Assembly: GCF_017948245.1 (NCBI RefSeq)
Contig: NZ_CP072865.1
Span: 2,381,501 to 2,445,500, forward strand
Source: Rhizobium sp. NLR16a
Lineage (GTDB): Bacteria; Pseudomonadota; Alphaproteobacteria; Rhizobiales; Rhizobiaceae
Direction: 5' to 3'
DNA: 64,000 bases
In this document: positions 51,915-61,664 of the stretch, piece by piece
Layout: each line of letters starts with the position of its first letter
How positions within the stretch are numbered: position 1 is the stretch's first letter
Notes under the pieces: generated by a model
Database searches by the model: none
Seen by the model: the letters and a program-made list of their open reading frames with translations, nothing else
Told to the model about the DNA's origin: nothing
Made by a program: the position numbers and the translations under genes

Positions 51915-53273
51915 ATGAAGAACGTCCTTTTTGCTTCCGTATCGCTTTTCATCCTGATTGCCGGCCCCGTTTCGGCCGACCAGCAGCAGTTCCCGGCCAA
52001 GCTCACCGGCCAGGCGATCCTGCCAGCCAATACCATGGTTCCGGCTCCGGCCGACGCCCCCGAATTTCTCAAGCATTCCGGCAAGTTCACGACGCCGGAC
52101 CGCAAGCGCAGCGAAGCTCTCGGCGCCGTTCCAGGCAAGGACGGCGCGCGCGTGACCGACCTCAAGCTTCCGTTCGACGGCCAGCCGATCCAAGGTTTCT
52201 CAGGCATCAAGACGATGGCTGACGGGACCTTCTGGACGCTCTCCGACAACGGCTTCGGTTCGAAAGCCAACTCTTCCGACTCCATGCTGTTCCTGCATCA
52301 GATGAAGTTCGACTGGACTGCCAACAAGGCTGAGGTCGTCAAGAACCTCTTCCTCTCCGATCCAAACAAGATCGCCCCGTTCCCGCTCGTGCTCGAAGGC
52401 ACGGAAAAGCGTTACCTTACCGGCGCCGACTTCGACATCGAATCGATCCAGCCGGATGCCGACGGCTTCTGGCTGGGCGACGAGTTCGGTCCCTATCTCC
52501 TCAAGGTCGATACCGAAGGTCGCCTGACGGACGTGATCCCGACGATGCTCGACGGCAAGCCGGTGCTTTCGCCCGACAACCCGCTGATCCAGCTGCCTGG
52601 CAATCCGGCCGCCAAGATGCCGGTCTTCAACCTGAAGCGCTCCGGCGGCTTCGAAGGCCTTGCCATGTCGAAGGACGGATCCAAGCTCTACGGCCTGCTC
52701 GAAGGCGCCATCTACGAGGATGACGGCACGATGGAAACGGCTGACGGCCATACGGCCATCCGCGTCATAGAATTCGACGCTGGCTCCAAGAAGTGGACAG
52801 GCCGCAGCTGGCTTTATCCATTCGAAGACAAGGGTGTATCGATCGGGGATTTCAACATGCTCGACGACTCCACCGCTCTCGTCATCGAGCGCGACAGCGG
52901 CGCCGGCACCAGCGACAAGGCCTGCTCCGACCCGAAGCAGCCGAAGCCGGATTGCTTCGAAGCTCCGGCGGTGCTGAAGCGCGTCTACAAGATCGAATTC
53001 AACGACGCTAACCTCGGCAAGGCCGTCCGCAAGATCGGTTACATCGATCTCCTTGATATTCAGGACCCCGACAACAAGAAGCAGGCCGGCAGCAAGGATG
53101 GCGTCTATGACATGCCGTTCGTCACCATCGAAAACGTCGACCGCGTCGACGCCACCCACATCATCATCGGCAATGACAACAACCTGCCCTTCTCGGCCGG
53201 CCGCGCTGTCGACAAGGCCGACAATAACGAGTTCAGCCTGCTCGAGGTTGGCGAGTTTTTGAACGCGAAGTGA
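51915..53273 (+). CDS. Exported phytase-like esterase-domain protein
   Basis: 452 residues with a signal peptide (MKNVLFASVSLFILIAGPVSA). The rest matches the esterase-like phytase domain (Phytase-like, PF13449): GQPIQGFSGIKTMADGTFWTLSDNGFGSKANSSD, DIESIQPDADGFWLGDEFGPYLLKVD, GGFEGLAMSKDGSKLYGLLEG and VSIGDFNMLDDSTALVIERDS. This is a beta-propeller with many acidic residues that could bind calcium. Likely periplasmic; the substrate may be a phosphate ester but that is unproven. GGGGA precedes the ATG. A hairpin terminator follows. Confidence 0.88.
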   Translation: MKNVLFASVSLFILIAGPVSADQQQFPAKLTGQAILPANTMVPAPADAPEFLKHSGKFTTPDRKRSEALGAVPGKDGARVTDLKLPFDGQPIQGFSGIKTMADGTFWTLSDNGFGSKANSSDSMLFLHQMKFDWTANKAEVVKNLFLSDPNKIAPFPLVLEGTEKRYLTGADFDIESIQPDADGFWLGDEFGPYLLKVDTEGRLTDVIPTMLDGKPVLSPDNPLIQLPGNPAAKMPVFNLKRSGGFEGLAMSKDGSKLYGLLEGAIYEDDGTMETADGHTAIRVIEFDAGSKKWTGRSWLYPFEDKGVSIGDFNMLDDSTALVIERDSGAGTSDKACSDPKQPKPDCFEAPAVLKRVYKIEFNDANLGKAVRKIGYIDLLDIQDPDNKKQAGSKDGVYDMPFVTIENVDRVDATHIIIGNDNNLPFSAGRAVDKADNNEFSLLEVGEFLNAK

Positions 53274-53298
53274 GCAGAAAACCCTGAGGACATCCGGA

Positions 53299-53325
53299 GG
53301 GTGGTGCGGTCAGCGCCGCCCTTTT
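53299..53325 (+). terminator. Terminator of the phytase-like gene
   Basis: GGGTGGTG pairs with CGCCGCCC (two G-T pairs), seven-base loop, followed by TTTT. It begins 26 bases past the stop codon. Confidence 0.7.
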
Positions 53326-53339
53326 GCGTATGGCACTAC

Positions 53340-53388
53340 TTCGACCTCCCTCATTCCTGTGCTCGTCACAGGAATGAGGGAGGTCGAA
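53340..53388. repeat. Perfect 22-bp-stem palindrome
   Basis: Twenty-two bases at 53340-53361 are the exact inverted complement of 53367-53388 with a five-base CTCGT loop. The core (CATTCCTGTG / CACAGGAATG) resembles a short palindrome I recall as dispersed between genes in rhizobia. Lies in the 153-bp gap between the convergent phytase-like and ppx genes. Confidence 0.85.
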
Positions 53389-53426
53389 CGGTCCGCGCGG
53401 AAGGAGCCCGCGGAAAGAATGCCTCT

Positions 53427-54947
53427 CTACTCGAACCGAAACGCCAGCCTCTTGTTCGTCAACCGCGACAGCTGCTGCAGGCGGCCGTCCAGGCGCTCGC
53501 CGGCGAAATCGCGGTATTCCGGCGGCACGACGAATTCGAGGTCGAAGTCCGGATTCGACGATTTGCGGAAGGTCAGGTGCTTGACGATGCCGGGCATGGA
53601 GGCCGAGAAGAGATAGACGACGCGCAGCATGCCGCCGAGCAGTTTGGCGCGGTCGATGAACTGAGGGGTGGCGATCTGCGCCAGCGGACCGGTGGCGCCG
53701 TCGTCGTGCAGGCCCTCGAAACGGTAATAATTGGTGAGCGCGATGAAGGCGCGGCCGGGATGGCTGATGCCGACGAAGGAGGAGTGGGCGATGACGTTCA
53801 GTGCCTGCAGGCCACGATAATCAGGATGGGCGCGCCAGCTGATATCGGCAAGCAGGCAGGCGGCCTGACGATAGCGGCTTTCCTCTTCGGTTTCCTGGAC
53901 GCCGAACAAGGGCATCATGCGGCCGGTCCATTCCGCCAGTTCGCGGGCATGCTCGGGCGAACGGGCACGCAGGATCGCTAGTTCGCCAGCGGCAGCCAAC
54001 AACGGATCGGCGCGGCGCTCGGCCTCAGACAGCAGCGAATAGAGATAACCCTCGCGCACGCCCTGTGCCGAGAAGGAGATCACCGACGGCTTCATGACGC
54101 TCAAGACTTCCTTCATGGCGATGGCGCCGAAAGGCAGCAGCGAACGGCGATGCTTCGAGACGGCCTGGAGGGCCGGTTCCTTGGAATCGCGCGCGGTCAC
54201 CACCTGATCGAGGAACAGCATCATCGCTTCGAGGGATACCTCATAGCCCTGCATCATATGCAGCGGATAATGGGTGATCTCCATGTGCAGCTTGGCGATA
54301 TTTCGCCAGGTGCCGCCGACGGCATAGAAGGTGCGCCCCTCGCCTTTCGCCAGGAGTTTTGCCGTCTTCACCTGCTTGCGGGCAAAAGTTCGCGCCTTGG
54401 AGAGCGACCCGCCGGCATATTCCGACAGGCGCAGACCGCCGAGCGGCAGCGTAATGCCCTTGCCGACCTCCTTGCCCTTGATGTCGATCAGTTCAAGAGA
54501 ACCACCGCCGAGGTCGCCGGCAATGCCGTCAGGATTGAAGAAGCCACTGATGATGCCGAGCGAGGCGAAACGAGCCTCCTCCTCACCTGAAAGCACCCGG
54601 ACGTGGCGCTGCAGGATCGTCTCCGCCTGATGGATGAAGTCGGGGCCGTTGCTCGCCTCGCGGGCGGCGGCCGTCGCCAGCACATACATGGTAGCGGCCC
54701 GCGCCTGATCGGACAGGGCCTTGAAACGGTGGAGCGCTGCCAGAGCCCGGGCGACGCTCTCTTCATCCATCTTGCCGGTGATGGCTATGCCCTTGCCGAG
54801 GCCGCAGAGGACCTTTTCGTTGAAGAGGATCGTAGGCGAACGGGACAGGCCTTCGTAGACGACAAGACGAATGGAATTCGATCCGATGTCGACGACGGAG
54901 ACCGGGGCGATCCCTGGAAGGCGCCCCTGGGCTTCAGATTCAACCAT
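53427..54947 (-). CDS. ppx: Exopolyphosphatase
   Basis: 506 residues; releases phosphate from the ends of polyphosphate (or converts pppGpp to ppGpp). Actin-like ATPase fold: SVVDIGSNSIRLVVYE, the YVLATAAAREASNG stretch, VLSGEEEARFASLGI, and AGDLGGGSLELIDI. The C-terminal half has the HD-like helical domain with ILRARSPEHARELAEWTGRMMP and AHSSFVGISHPGRAFIALTNYYRF. It follows ppk after 11 bases, so synthesis and breakdown are cotranscribed. Confidence 0.94.
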   Translation of the reverse strand: MVESEAQGRLPGIAPVSVVDIGSNSIRLVVYEGLSRSPTILFNEKVLCGLGKGIAITGKMDEESVARALAALHRFKALSDQARAATMYVLATAAAREASNGPDFIHQAETILQRHVRVLSGEEEARFASLGIISGFFNPDGIAGDLGGGSLELIDIKGKEVGKGITLPLGGLRLSEYAGGSLSKARTFARKQVKTAKLLAKGEGRTFYAVGGTWRNIAKLHMEITHYPLHMMQGYEVSLEAMMLFLDQVVTARDSKEPALQAVSKHRRSLLPFGAIAMKEVLSVMKPSVISFSAQGVREGYLYSLLSEAERRADPLLAAAGELAILRARSPEHARELAEWTGRMMPLFGVQETEEESRYRQAACLLADISWRAHPDYRGLQALNVIAHSSFVGISHPGRAFIALTNYYRFEGLHDDGATGPLAQIATPQFIDRAKLLGGMLRVVYLFSASMPGIVKHLTFRKSSNPDFDLEFVVPPEYRDFAGERLDGRLQQLSRLTNKRLAFRFE

Positions 54948-54958
54948 ATGGTCCAGTT

Positions 54959-57163
54959 TTACTTGTTGTTGCGGCCTTCGAGCAGGCCGGCGATCAGTTT
55001 CGGCGCGCTTGATTTCAGAGCTTCACCACGGCCTGACAGGCTCGGATTGGTCATGAAATACTGCTGCGCATTGAACGGCTCCTCGCCCCTGCGCACTTCC
55101 ATGCGCCGCGACGTACCGTCGGGCAATATCTCGTAGCTTTGTTGATTGTCAATCACGTTGCCGAGCATAATCTGTGACAAGACCTGCTCATGAACAGTCG
55201 GATTCGTCAGCGGAACCATGGTCTCGACGCGGCGGTCGAGATTTCTCGGCATCATGTCGGCAGAACCGATGTAGACCAGCGCCTTGTCCGACGGCAGGCC
55301 ATAGCCGTTGCCGAAGCAGAAGATGCGGCTGTGTTCGAGGAAGCGGCCGACGATTGATTTGACGCGGATCTTCTCCGAGAGACCGGGCAGCTGCGGACGC
55401 AGGCAGCAGATGCCGCGCACGACGAGATCGATTTCGACGCCGGCATGGCTGGCGCGATAGAGCGCATCGATGATGTCGGGGTCGACAAGCGAGTTCATCT
55501 TCATCCAGATCGCCGCCGGCGCGCCGTTCCTGGCATGGTGAATCTCTTCCTCGATGTGACGCAGGATGCGCGAGCGCAACGTATAGGGCGAGACGGCGAG
55601 CTGCATGCCCTCTTCAGGTTCGCCATAGCCGGTGATGAAGTTGAAGATATTCGCCATGTCGTGGGCAATGACGGGATTGCAGGTGAAATAGGAGAGATCC
55701 GTATAGATCTTGGCGGTGATCGGGTGGTAGTTGCCGGTTCCCAAGTGACAATAGGTCCTGAGCTTCCCTTCCTCGCGGCGGACGATCATCGACATCTTGG
55801 CGTGGGTCTTGAGCTCGATGAAGCCGAAGACGACCTGCACGCCGGCGCGCTCGAGATCGCGCGCCCAGCGGATATTCGCCTCTTCGTCGAAGCGGGCCTT
55901 GAGCTCCACCAGCGCCGTCACCGACTTGCCGGCCTCGGCGGCGTCGACCAGAGCGCGGACGATCGGGCTGTCGTTCGAGGTGCGGTAAAGCGTCTGCTTT
56001 ATCGCCAGAACGTCAGGATCGCGCGCAGCCTGGAGAAGGAACTGGACCACCACGTCGAAGGATTCATAAGGGTGATGGACGACCATGTCCTTCTCGCGGA
56101 TCGCGGCGAAGCAGTCGCCGGCATGTTCGCGGACACGCTCGGGAAATCGCGCATTGTAGGGCTGAAACCTGAGATCGTCGCGCGGCGCCTTGGTGATCTC
56201 CGACAGAGTGTTCAGCGCCAGGAGCCCCGGCAGAACGGCGACGCGATTTTCGGGGATGCTGAGCGCCTGCACGACGAACTGACGCAGCGAGGCCGGCATT
56301 TCCGAATCGGTCTCGATGCGGATGACCTTGCCGCGACGGCGGCGCTTGAGTGCCGTTTCGAAGAAGCGCACGAGATCCTCGGCCTCTTCCTCTACTTCGA
56401 TATCACTGTCGCGGATGACGCGGAACGTACCGGAGCCCTGCACCTCGTAACCCGGGTAGAGCCTATGGATGAAGATGTTCGCGACGTCTTCCAGCGTGAT
56501 GTAGCGGATCGTGTTTCCATCGTCGGGCAGCCGGACGAAGCGGTCGAGCGCCGGCGGCAGGCGCAGCAGCGCCGTCATCGGCTCGCGGCCGTTCTTGCTG
56601 ACGAGCTGCAGGCCGATCGAGAAGCCAAGATTGGGGATGAAGGGGAACGGATGGGCCGGATCGATGGACAGCGGCGTCAGCACCGGGAAGATCGCCTGTT
56701 CGAATTCGGAGGCGAGCCACTGGCGGTCTGCATCGCTCAAGGCGCCCGGGCGCACGATCAGAATGTCTTCCTTGGCGAGGTACTGCTGCAGCACAGCGAG
56801 CGAAGCCTGCTGCTCCATCTGCAGATGGTCGATCTCCTGCAGGATCGAATCGAGCTGTTCGGCCGGTGTCTTGCCGTCGGGGCTGCGGATAGCGATGTTC
56901 TGGCGCACCTGGCCCTCGAGGCCGGCGACGCGCACCATGAAGAACTCGTCGAGGTTGGCCGCCGAGATCGACAGGAAGCGGACGCGCTCGAGCAGCGGAT
57001 GTTCGGTATTCAGCGTCTCTTCCAGGACACGGCGGTTGAACTGCAGCCAGGAGAATTCGCGGTTGATGAAGCGCTCGGGGCTTGCCAGCAACTCGTCCAG
57101 CGGGGGGATATTGTCGTTGGTTTCCGGAGTGAGTTCCTGATGTTCTGCGACTGCGCTGTCCAT
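54959..57163 (-). CDS. ppk: Polyphosphate kinase
   Basis: 734 residues; polymerises the gamma phosphate of ATP into polyphosphate. N-terminal helical domain ([18 protein letters not shown]), head domain, and two PLD-like catalytic domains: the phospho-acceptor His in [19 protein letters not shown] and the second His in [39 protein letters not shown] and [18 protein letters not shown] are also typical. Inner-membrane associated. It is in a run with hdaA upstream and ppx downstream. Confidence 0.96.
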   Translation of the reverse strand: MDSAVAEHQELTPETNDNIPPLDELLASPERFINREFSWLQFNRRVLEETLNTEHPLLERVRFLSISAANLDEFFMVRVAGLEGQVRQNIAIRSPDGKTPAEQLDSILQEIDHLQMEQQASLAVLQQYLAKEDILIVRPGALSDADRQWLASEFEQAIFPVLTPLSIDPAHPFPFIPNLGFSIGLQLVSKNGREPMTALLRLPPALDRFVRLPDDGNTIRYITLEDVANIFIHRLYPGYEVQGSGTFRVIRDSDIEVEEEAEDLVRFFETALKRRRRGKVIRIETDSEMPASLRQFVVQALSIPENRVAVLPGLLALNTLSEITKAPRDDLRFQPYNARFPERVREHAGDCFAAIREKDMVVHHPYESFDVVVQFLLQAARDPDVLAIKQTLYRTSNDSPIVRALVDAAEAGKSVTALVELKARFDEEANIRWARDLERAGVQVVFGFIELKTHAKMSMIVRREEGKLRTYCHLGTGNYHPITAKIYTDLSYFTCNPVIAHDMANIFNFITGYGEPEEGMQLAVSPYTLRSRILRHIEEEIHHARNGAPAAIWMKMNSLVDPDIIDALYRASHAGVEIDLVVRGICCLRPQLPGLSEKIRVKSIVGRFLEHSRIFCFGNGYGLPSDKALVYIGSADMMPRNLDRRVETMVPLTNPTVHEQVLSQIMLGNVIDNQQSYEILPDGTSRRMEVRRGEEPFNAQQYFMTNPSLSGRGEALKSSAPKLIAGLLEGRNNK

Positions 57164-57228
57164 GGTCGGCTTACCCCGTTTTCAATCGCGATGGCAATTA
57201 TATCAGTTTCACGACGGAACTGTGACAG

Positions 57229-57942
57229 TCAATCGGCCGGCTCCGAATTTCCCAATTCATTCAATACTTCAGCGGCAAGAGTGCGGGTGATTTTCGTGCC
57301 CCGCGACAGGGCCAGCCGGTCGAGCCGTTCGACGATTGTCTGGGCCGCGTTCAGCGACCGCTCCATCCGGTTGACGATATAGAGCACGAGTTTGTCATCT
57401 ATATAAAGCTGCCGGTCGGCGAAGAGCTTGACGATCACCTGCGACAACAGGGCTTCATCCGGCTCGCCGATCTCGACGACGGTGGCGGCCTTGAGGCGAG
57501 AGCGCAGATCCGGCAGCAGAACCGGCCACGACATCGGCCAGAGACGGCTTGTCATCAGCAGGCTGGTGCCGTTTTCGCGCACGCTGTTGATGACATGGAA
57601 GAGCGTGTTGTCGTCGAAGCCGAGACGATCGGCATCCTCGAACAGGACAGGGCCGTTCGCCGCCCTGACCGCGGCATTGGAACCGGCCTTGGGGTGAATG
57701 ATCTCCGCTCCGCTGTGTTCTCTCCAGATGCCGGCCAAGTGCGATTTTCCCGAGCCGACCGGGCCGGCAAGGATAACGACCGGCGACGCCCATGCGGGCC
57801 ACGCATCGACGATCGAGACGGCGGCGGCGAGACGCTCCGAGATCAGGAGATCGTCGCGCCCGCTTGCGGCATCATGCGAAAACACCAGCGGCAGCTGCTC
57901 TTCGGCCTTGCGCTTCGGATCAGCGTTCTTCACGTCATTCAT
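57229..57942 (-). CDS. hdaA: HdaA: DnaA-related regulatory inactivator
   Basis: 237 residues from the ATG at 57942, overlapping the end of the AI-2E gene by eight bases. It is a short DnaA-like AAA+ protein: LPLVFSHDAASGRDDLLIS (clamp-binding type N-terminus QLPL), Walker A in ILAGPVGSGKSHLAGIW, Walker B LFEDADRL, and RSRLKAATVVEIGEPDEALLSQVIVKLFADRQ. It lacks the DnaA DNA-binding domain IV. By family it stimulates ATP hydrolysis by DnaA at the replication clamp. Upstream of ppk on the same strand. Confidence 0.9.
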   Translation of the reverse strand: MNDVKNADPKRKAEEQLPLVFSHDAASGRDDLLISERLAAAVSIVDAWPAWASPVVILAGPVGSGKSHLAGIWREHSGAEIIHPKAGSNAAVRAANGPVLFEDADRLGFDDNTLFHVINSVRENGTSLLMTSRLWPMSWPVLLPDLRSRLKAATVVEIGEPDEALLSQVIVKLFADRQLYIDDKLVLYIVNRMERSLNAAQTIVERLDRLALSRGTKITRTLAAEVLNELGNSEPAD

Positions 57943-59059
57943 TGGGTACTGATTTCGTCTTCCGGGCGTGGCCGTCTGCTGACCCGCCAAAATAAAGATC
58001 GCTCTGAAGGTAACGCGAAAGCGCGAAGCGGACAAGGACGCCGACGGCGGCGGCAGCCGGCACGGCGACCAGAAGCCCGACGAAGCCGAAGAGCGCGCCG
58101 AAGGCAAACAGTGCAAACATCAGCCAGACCGGATGCAGGCCGACGCTGGAGCCGACGAGCTTCGGCTGCAGGATGTTGCCTTCGAAAAACTGGCCGCTGA
58201 AGAAAACCACGAGCACAAGTCCGATCCAGGGATAATCCGGCCAGAACTGCACGATTGCCACGCCAACGGCAAGAACGAGGCCGACCAGCGAGCCGACATA
58301 GGGAATGAAACTGATCATGCCGGCGAAGAGGCCGATCAGCAGGCCGAAGTTCAGCCCGACGAGGGAAAGGCCGGCGGCATAATAGATGCCGAGGATAAGG
58401 CAGAGGGAGCCCTGACCGCGGATGAAGCCGGCGATCGCCTGATCGATCTCGCTGGCGATCTGGCGGACATCGCTGACGTAATCGCGCGGGATCCACTGGT
58501 CGACCTTGGCGACCATGCGGTCCCAATCGAGCAGGATATAGAAAGCGACGACGGGAGTGACGACGAGCAGCGAGATGACGTCGACAATCGCCTTGCCGGA
58601 ATTCCAGATCTGCGCGAAGAGTCCCGTCAGGAACCCCATGCCTTCGGAGAGGATGCCGGAGAAATTATCCTTGATCGTGCCGACTTGGCTCCTGATCCAC
58701 GGCGGCAGCAGCGAATGCTGCGACTGGGCGATGAATTTCTGCAGCTGGCTGATATAACTCGGCAAGCGCTCGGCGAAATCGTTGAACTGGCTGATCAGCA
58801 CGGGAATGAGGATCATCAGCGCCAGCGCAAAGACGATGACAAAGGCGATCAGAATGCCGACCGTCGCCATCAAGCGGCTGAGGCCCAGGCGCTCCAGCCG
58901 GTCGGCGACGGGATCGAGGAAATAGGCGATCGCCATGCCGGCGATGAACGGCAAGAGGATCGAGCTGAAGACATAGAGAAAGGCGATGAAGAAGACGAGC
59001 ACGGCCAGCCAGAAGAAGATCTGGCGCTTCAGACTGTTGCCGCTGACATGCTGTGGCAT
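57935..59059 (-). CDS. AI-2E-family transporter
   Basis: 374 residues from the ATG at 59059 (MPQHVSGNSLKRQIFFW); the frame extends to 59158. About seven to eight membrane helices in the AI-2E/PerM arrangement: ILLPFIAGMAIAYFLDPVADRLERLG, the long amphipathic segment with FNDFAERLPSYISQLQKF, VVTPVVAFYILLDWDRMV and GFIRGQGSLCLILGIYYAAGL. Some family members export signals or ions; the substrate here is unknown. It heads the leftward run with hdaA and ppk, and is divergent from purM. Confidence 0.9.
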   Translation of the reverse strand: MPQHVSGNSLKRQIFFWLAVLVFFIAFLYVFSSILLPFIAGMAIAYFLDPVADRLERLGLSRLMATVGILIAFVIVFALALMILIPVLISQFNDFAERLPSYISQLQKFIAQSQHSLLPPWIRSQVGTIKDNFSGILSEGMGFLTGLFAQIWNSGKAIVDVISLLVVTPVVAFYILLDWDRMVAKVDQWIPRDYVSDVRQIASEIDQAIAGFIRGQGSLCLILGIYYAAGLSLVGLNFGLLIGLFAGMISFIPYVGSLVGLVLAVGVAIVQFWPDYPWIGLVLVVFFSGQFFEGNILQPKLVGSSVGLHPVWLMFALFAFGALFGFVGLLVAVPAAAAVGVLVRFALSRYLQSDLYFGGSADGHARKTKSVPNE

Positions 59060-59303
59060 TGCTTCCCCGTTTCGCTCGCCGCCGCCGAACGCCGCCTCTT
59101 GTCCGACGCGGCCATTCAGCACATAGGATGCAGGCGCAAAGATGGTCAACCCTGTCACGCCAAATCCCGGAAAGGCCGATTAAAGACACGGGAAATTGGA
59201 GGCTTTTGCCATGCGACGCTTGCATAAAGGCCCCTGTCATGCAATTGCGACCGGCAGATGACGCGGCGCGTCTGCCGCCTGGAAATAGCCATCGGAGACC
59301 AGC

Positions 59304-60377
59304 ATGAGCCAGTCTGGAAAAAACGGCCTGACCTATAGCGATGCGGGCGTCGACATCGATGCCGGCAACCTCCTCGTCGAGAAGATCAAGCCGGCAGTGC
59401 GCTCGACGCGTCGGCCGGGCGCTGACGGCGAGATCGGCGGCTTCGGCGGGCTCTTCGATCTCAAGGCGGCGGGCTTTACCGATCCGGTTCTCGTCGCCGC
59501 CAATGACGGCGTCGGCACCAAGCTGAAGATCGCGATCGACGCCGATTACCACGACACCGTCGGCATCGACCTCGTCGCCATGTGCGTCAACGACCTCGTG
59601 GTCCAGGGCGCCGAGCCACTGTTCTTCCTCGATTATTTCGCAACCGGCAAGCTCGATCCCGACCAGGGTGCGGCGATCGTCGGCGGCATTGCCGCCGGCT
59701 GCCGCGAGGCAGGCTGCGCGCTGATCGGCGGCGAGACGGCCGAAATGCCTGGCATGTATTCCTCCGGCGACTATGATCTCGCCGGTTTTGCGGTCGGTGC
59801 GGCCGAACGCGGCAAGCTGCTGCCGTCAGGCGATATTGCCGAGGGCGACGTGATCCTCGGCCTTGCCTCCTCCGGCGTTCATTCCAACGGCTTTTCGCTT
59901 GTGCGCAAGATCGTCGAACTGTCCGGCCTCGGCTGGGACGCGCCGGCGCCGTTCGCCGAAGGCAAGAAGCTCGGCGAAGCGCTGCTCGAGCCGACCCGCA
60001 TCTATGTAAAGCCGCTCCTGAAAGCGATCCGCGAGACGGGTGCATTGAAGGCGCTCGCCCACATCACCGGCGGCGGCTTCCCCGAGAATATTCCGCGCGT
60101 GCTGCCGAAGCATCTGGCGGCCGAGATCGATCTTGCCGCCGTCAAGGTACCGCCGGTCTTCTCGTGGCTCGCCAAATCTGGCGGCGTCGAGGCCAAGGAA
60201 ATGCTGCGCACCTTCAACTGCGGCATCGGCATGATCGTCGTCGTCGCCGAAGAGGATGTCGCGGCGGTTTCCGCAGCGCTCGAAGCCGAAGGCGAAAAGG
60301 TTATCACGCTCGGCCGGATGATTGCGCGCGACGAACGCGCTGCCGGCACGGTCTACAAGGGCACGCTTGCCATATGA
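59304..60377 (+). CDS. purM: Phosphoribosylformylglycinamidine cyclo-ligase
   Basis: 357 residues; forms the imidazole ring of purines (AIR) with ATP. Features: [118 protein letters not shown] and [17 protein letters not shown]. Its stop overlaps the purN start by four bases (ATGA). Divergent from the AI-2E gene. Confidence 0.97.
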   Translation: MSQSGKNGLTYSDAGVDIDAGNLLVEKIKPAVRSTRRPGADGEIGGFGGLFDLKAAGFTDPVLVAANDGVGTKLKIAIDADYHDTVGIDLVAMCVNDLVVQGAEPLFFLDYFATGKLDPDQGAAIVGGIAAGCREAGCALIGGETAEMPGMYSSGDYDLAGFAVGAAERGKLLPSGDIAEGDVILGLASSGVHSNGFSLVRKIVELSGLGWDAPAPFAEGKKLGEALLEPTRIYVKPLLKAIRETGALKALAHITGGGFPENIPRVLPKHLAAEIDLAAVKVPPVFSWLAKSGGVEAKEMLRTFNCGIGMIVVVAEEDVAAVSAALEAEGEKVITLGRMIARDERAAGTVYKGTLAI

Positions 60378-61045
60378 GCATGAAGCGCAAACGCGTCGTC
60401 GTCTTCATATCAGGCAGTGGCTCCAACATGATGGCGCTGGTTGCGGCGGCCAAGGCCACCGACTACCCTGCCGAGATCGTCGGCGTGATCTCGGACAAGG
60501 CGGATGCCGGTGGACTTGCCAAGGCGGCGGCCGAAGGCATCGCCACCTTCGCCTTCCCCCGCAAGGACTACGCCAGCAAGGAAGCGCACGAGGCGGCGAT
60601 CTTTTCCGCGCTCGACACGCTCTCCCCCGATATCCTTTGCCTCGCAGGCTACATGCGGCTGCTGACGGCGACCTTCATCCAGCGTTATGAAGGCCGGATG
60701 CTCAACATCCACCCTTCCCTGCTGCCGCTGTTTCCAGGGCTGCACACGCATCAGCGCGCCATCGACGCCGGCATGCGCATCGCAGGCTGCACGGTGCATT
60801 TTGTCACCGAAGGCATGGATGAGGGACCGACGATCGGCCAGGCCGCCGTTCCGGTTTTTTCCGCCGACACCGCCGAAAGCCTGGCCGCACGGGTGCTGAC
60901 CGTCGAGCATCAGATCTATCCGAGGGCGCTGCGGCTCTTTGCCGAGGGGCGTGTGGCGATGGAGGGCGGCAAGGCCGTTGGCTTCGAGGCTTCAACGGCG
61001 GCGCCTAAGGCCCAGCTGATTTCGCTGATCGGCGACTGCGGTTAG
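60374..61045 (+). CDS. purN: Phosphoribosylglycinamide formyltransferase
   Basis: 223 residues; third step of purine synthesis, using 10-formyl-tetrahydrofolate. [42 protein letters not shown], and the catalytic block [22 protein letters not shown] with the Asn and His, and [14 protein letters not shown] with the Asp. Translation is coupled to purM. Its last four bases overlap the end of the leftward AT-rich gene. Confidence 0.96.
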   Translation: MSMKRKRVVVFISGSGSNMMALVAAAKATDYPAEIVGVISDKADAGGLAKAAAEGIATFAFPRKDYASKEAHEAAIFSALDTLSPDILCLAGYMRLLTATFIQRYEGRMLNIHPSLLPLFPGLHTHQRAIDAGMRIAGCTVHFVTEGMDEGPTIGQAAVPVFSADTAESLAARVLTVEHQIYPRALRLFAEGRVAMEGGKAVGFEASTAAPKAQLISLIGDCG

Positions 61046-61554
61046 ATATCGGTATTGCTGGTTCTCCCCCCGAACCATCGCTTGGTCAGCAGAACCATAT
61101 TTCCAATGATGACGTAGGACGACAAAAACAACATCGGAAGGTGGATCGCAACCGAGCCGTAACTTCCCCTCTCGCACAGCGTCACTGTCGATGATTGACT
61201 TAGAACAATCCTGGCTCCACCCCACATGGTAGCAAATGGATAGCTAAAAAATATGAGACATATTGTAATAAAGATAAATATACCTCTGTCATGGACACAG
61301 CAGAAAATTACCGAAATAAATGAGATAATCAGAAGAGCCAAACTGGGATATTTGTATACCAAGACAATGGCCTTCAACAAAGAAGCAACCGACTTTTCGC
61401 ATTCTATATACTCTCCACCTACATAGACATACGAAATTCCGTATTGGTTATCGTAGTAAATCGATATGATGAATACAGATATCGTCCCAATTCCACTCAA
61501 AACGAGCGGCAGGAGCCCCCATTCCTTGTGTAGCAACCGTGGCTCAGATGACAT
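61042..61554 (-). CDS. AT-rich orphan membrane protein
   Basis: 170 residues from the ATG at 61554 (GGGGAA seven bases upstream); the frame runs to 61656. Four membrane helices: LLPLVLSGIGTISVFIISIYY, LALLIISFISVIFCCVH, GIFIFITICLIFFSYPF, and LPMLFLSSYVIIGNMVLL, with a periplasmic loop containing two cysteines (YIECEKS; TLCERG). Its DNA is conspicuously AT-rich and uses codons such as ATA, AAA and TTT that the neighbours avoid, so it was probably acquired recently. It lies between purN and phnM. No family recognised. Confidence 0.65.
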   Translation of the reverse strand: MSSEPRLLHKEWGLLPLVLSGIGTISVFIISIYYDNQYGISYVYVGGEYIECEKSVASLLKAIVLVYKYPSLALLIISFISVIFCCVHDRGIFIFITICLIFFSYPFATMWGGARIVLSQSSTVTLCERGSYGSVAIHLPMLFLSSYVIIGNMVLLTKRWFGGRTSNTDI

Positions 61555-61664
61555 CTTGATTCCCCATCCTTGCCAGTCTTGTTCCGGAGAAATGTGATAG
61601 TTGGGCACCGCCGATGAGAAAGCTCGCCTCGGAGGTATCTCTTCATCGACGTTCAAACCTGCAG

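Noticed and set aside
55445..57382. Long rightward open frame of 645 codons
   Set aside because: Antisense to ppk with no domain features; a shadow.
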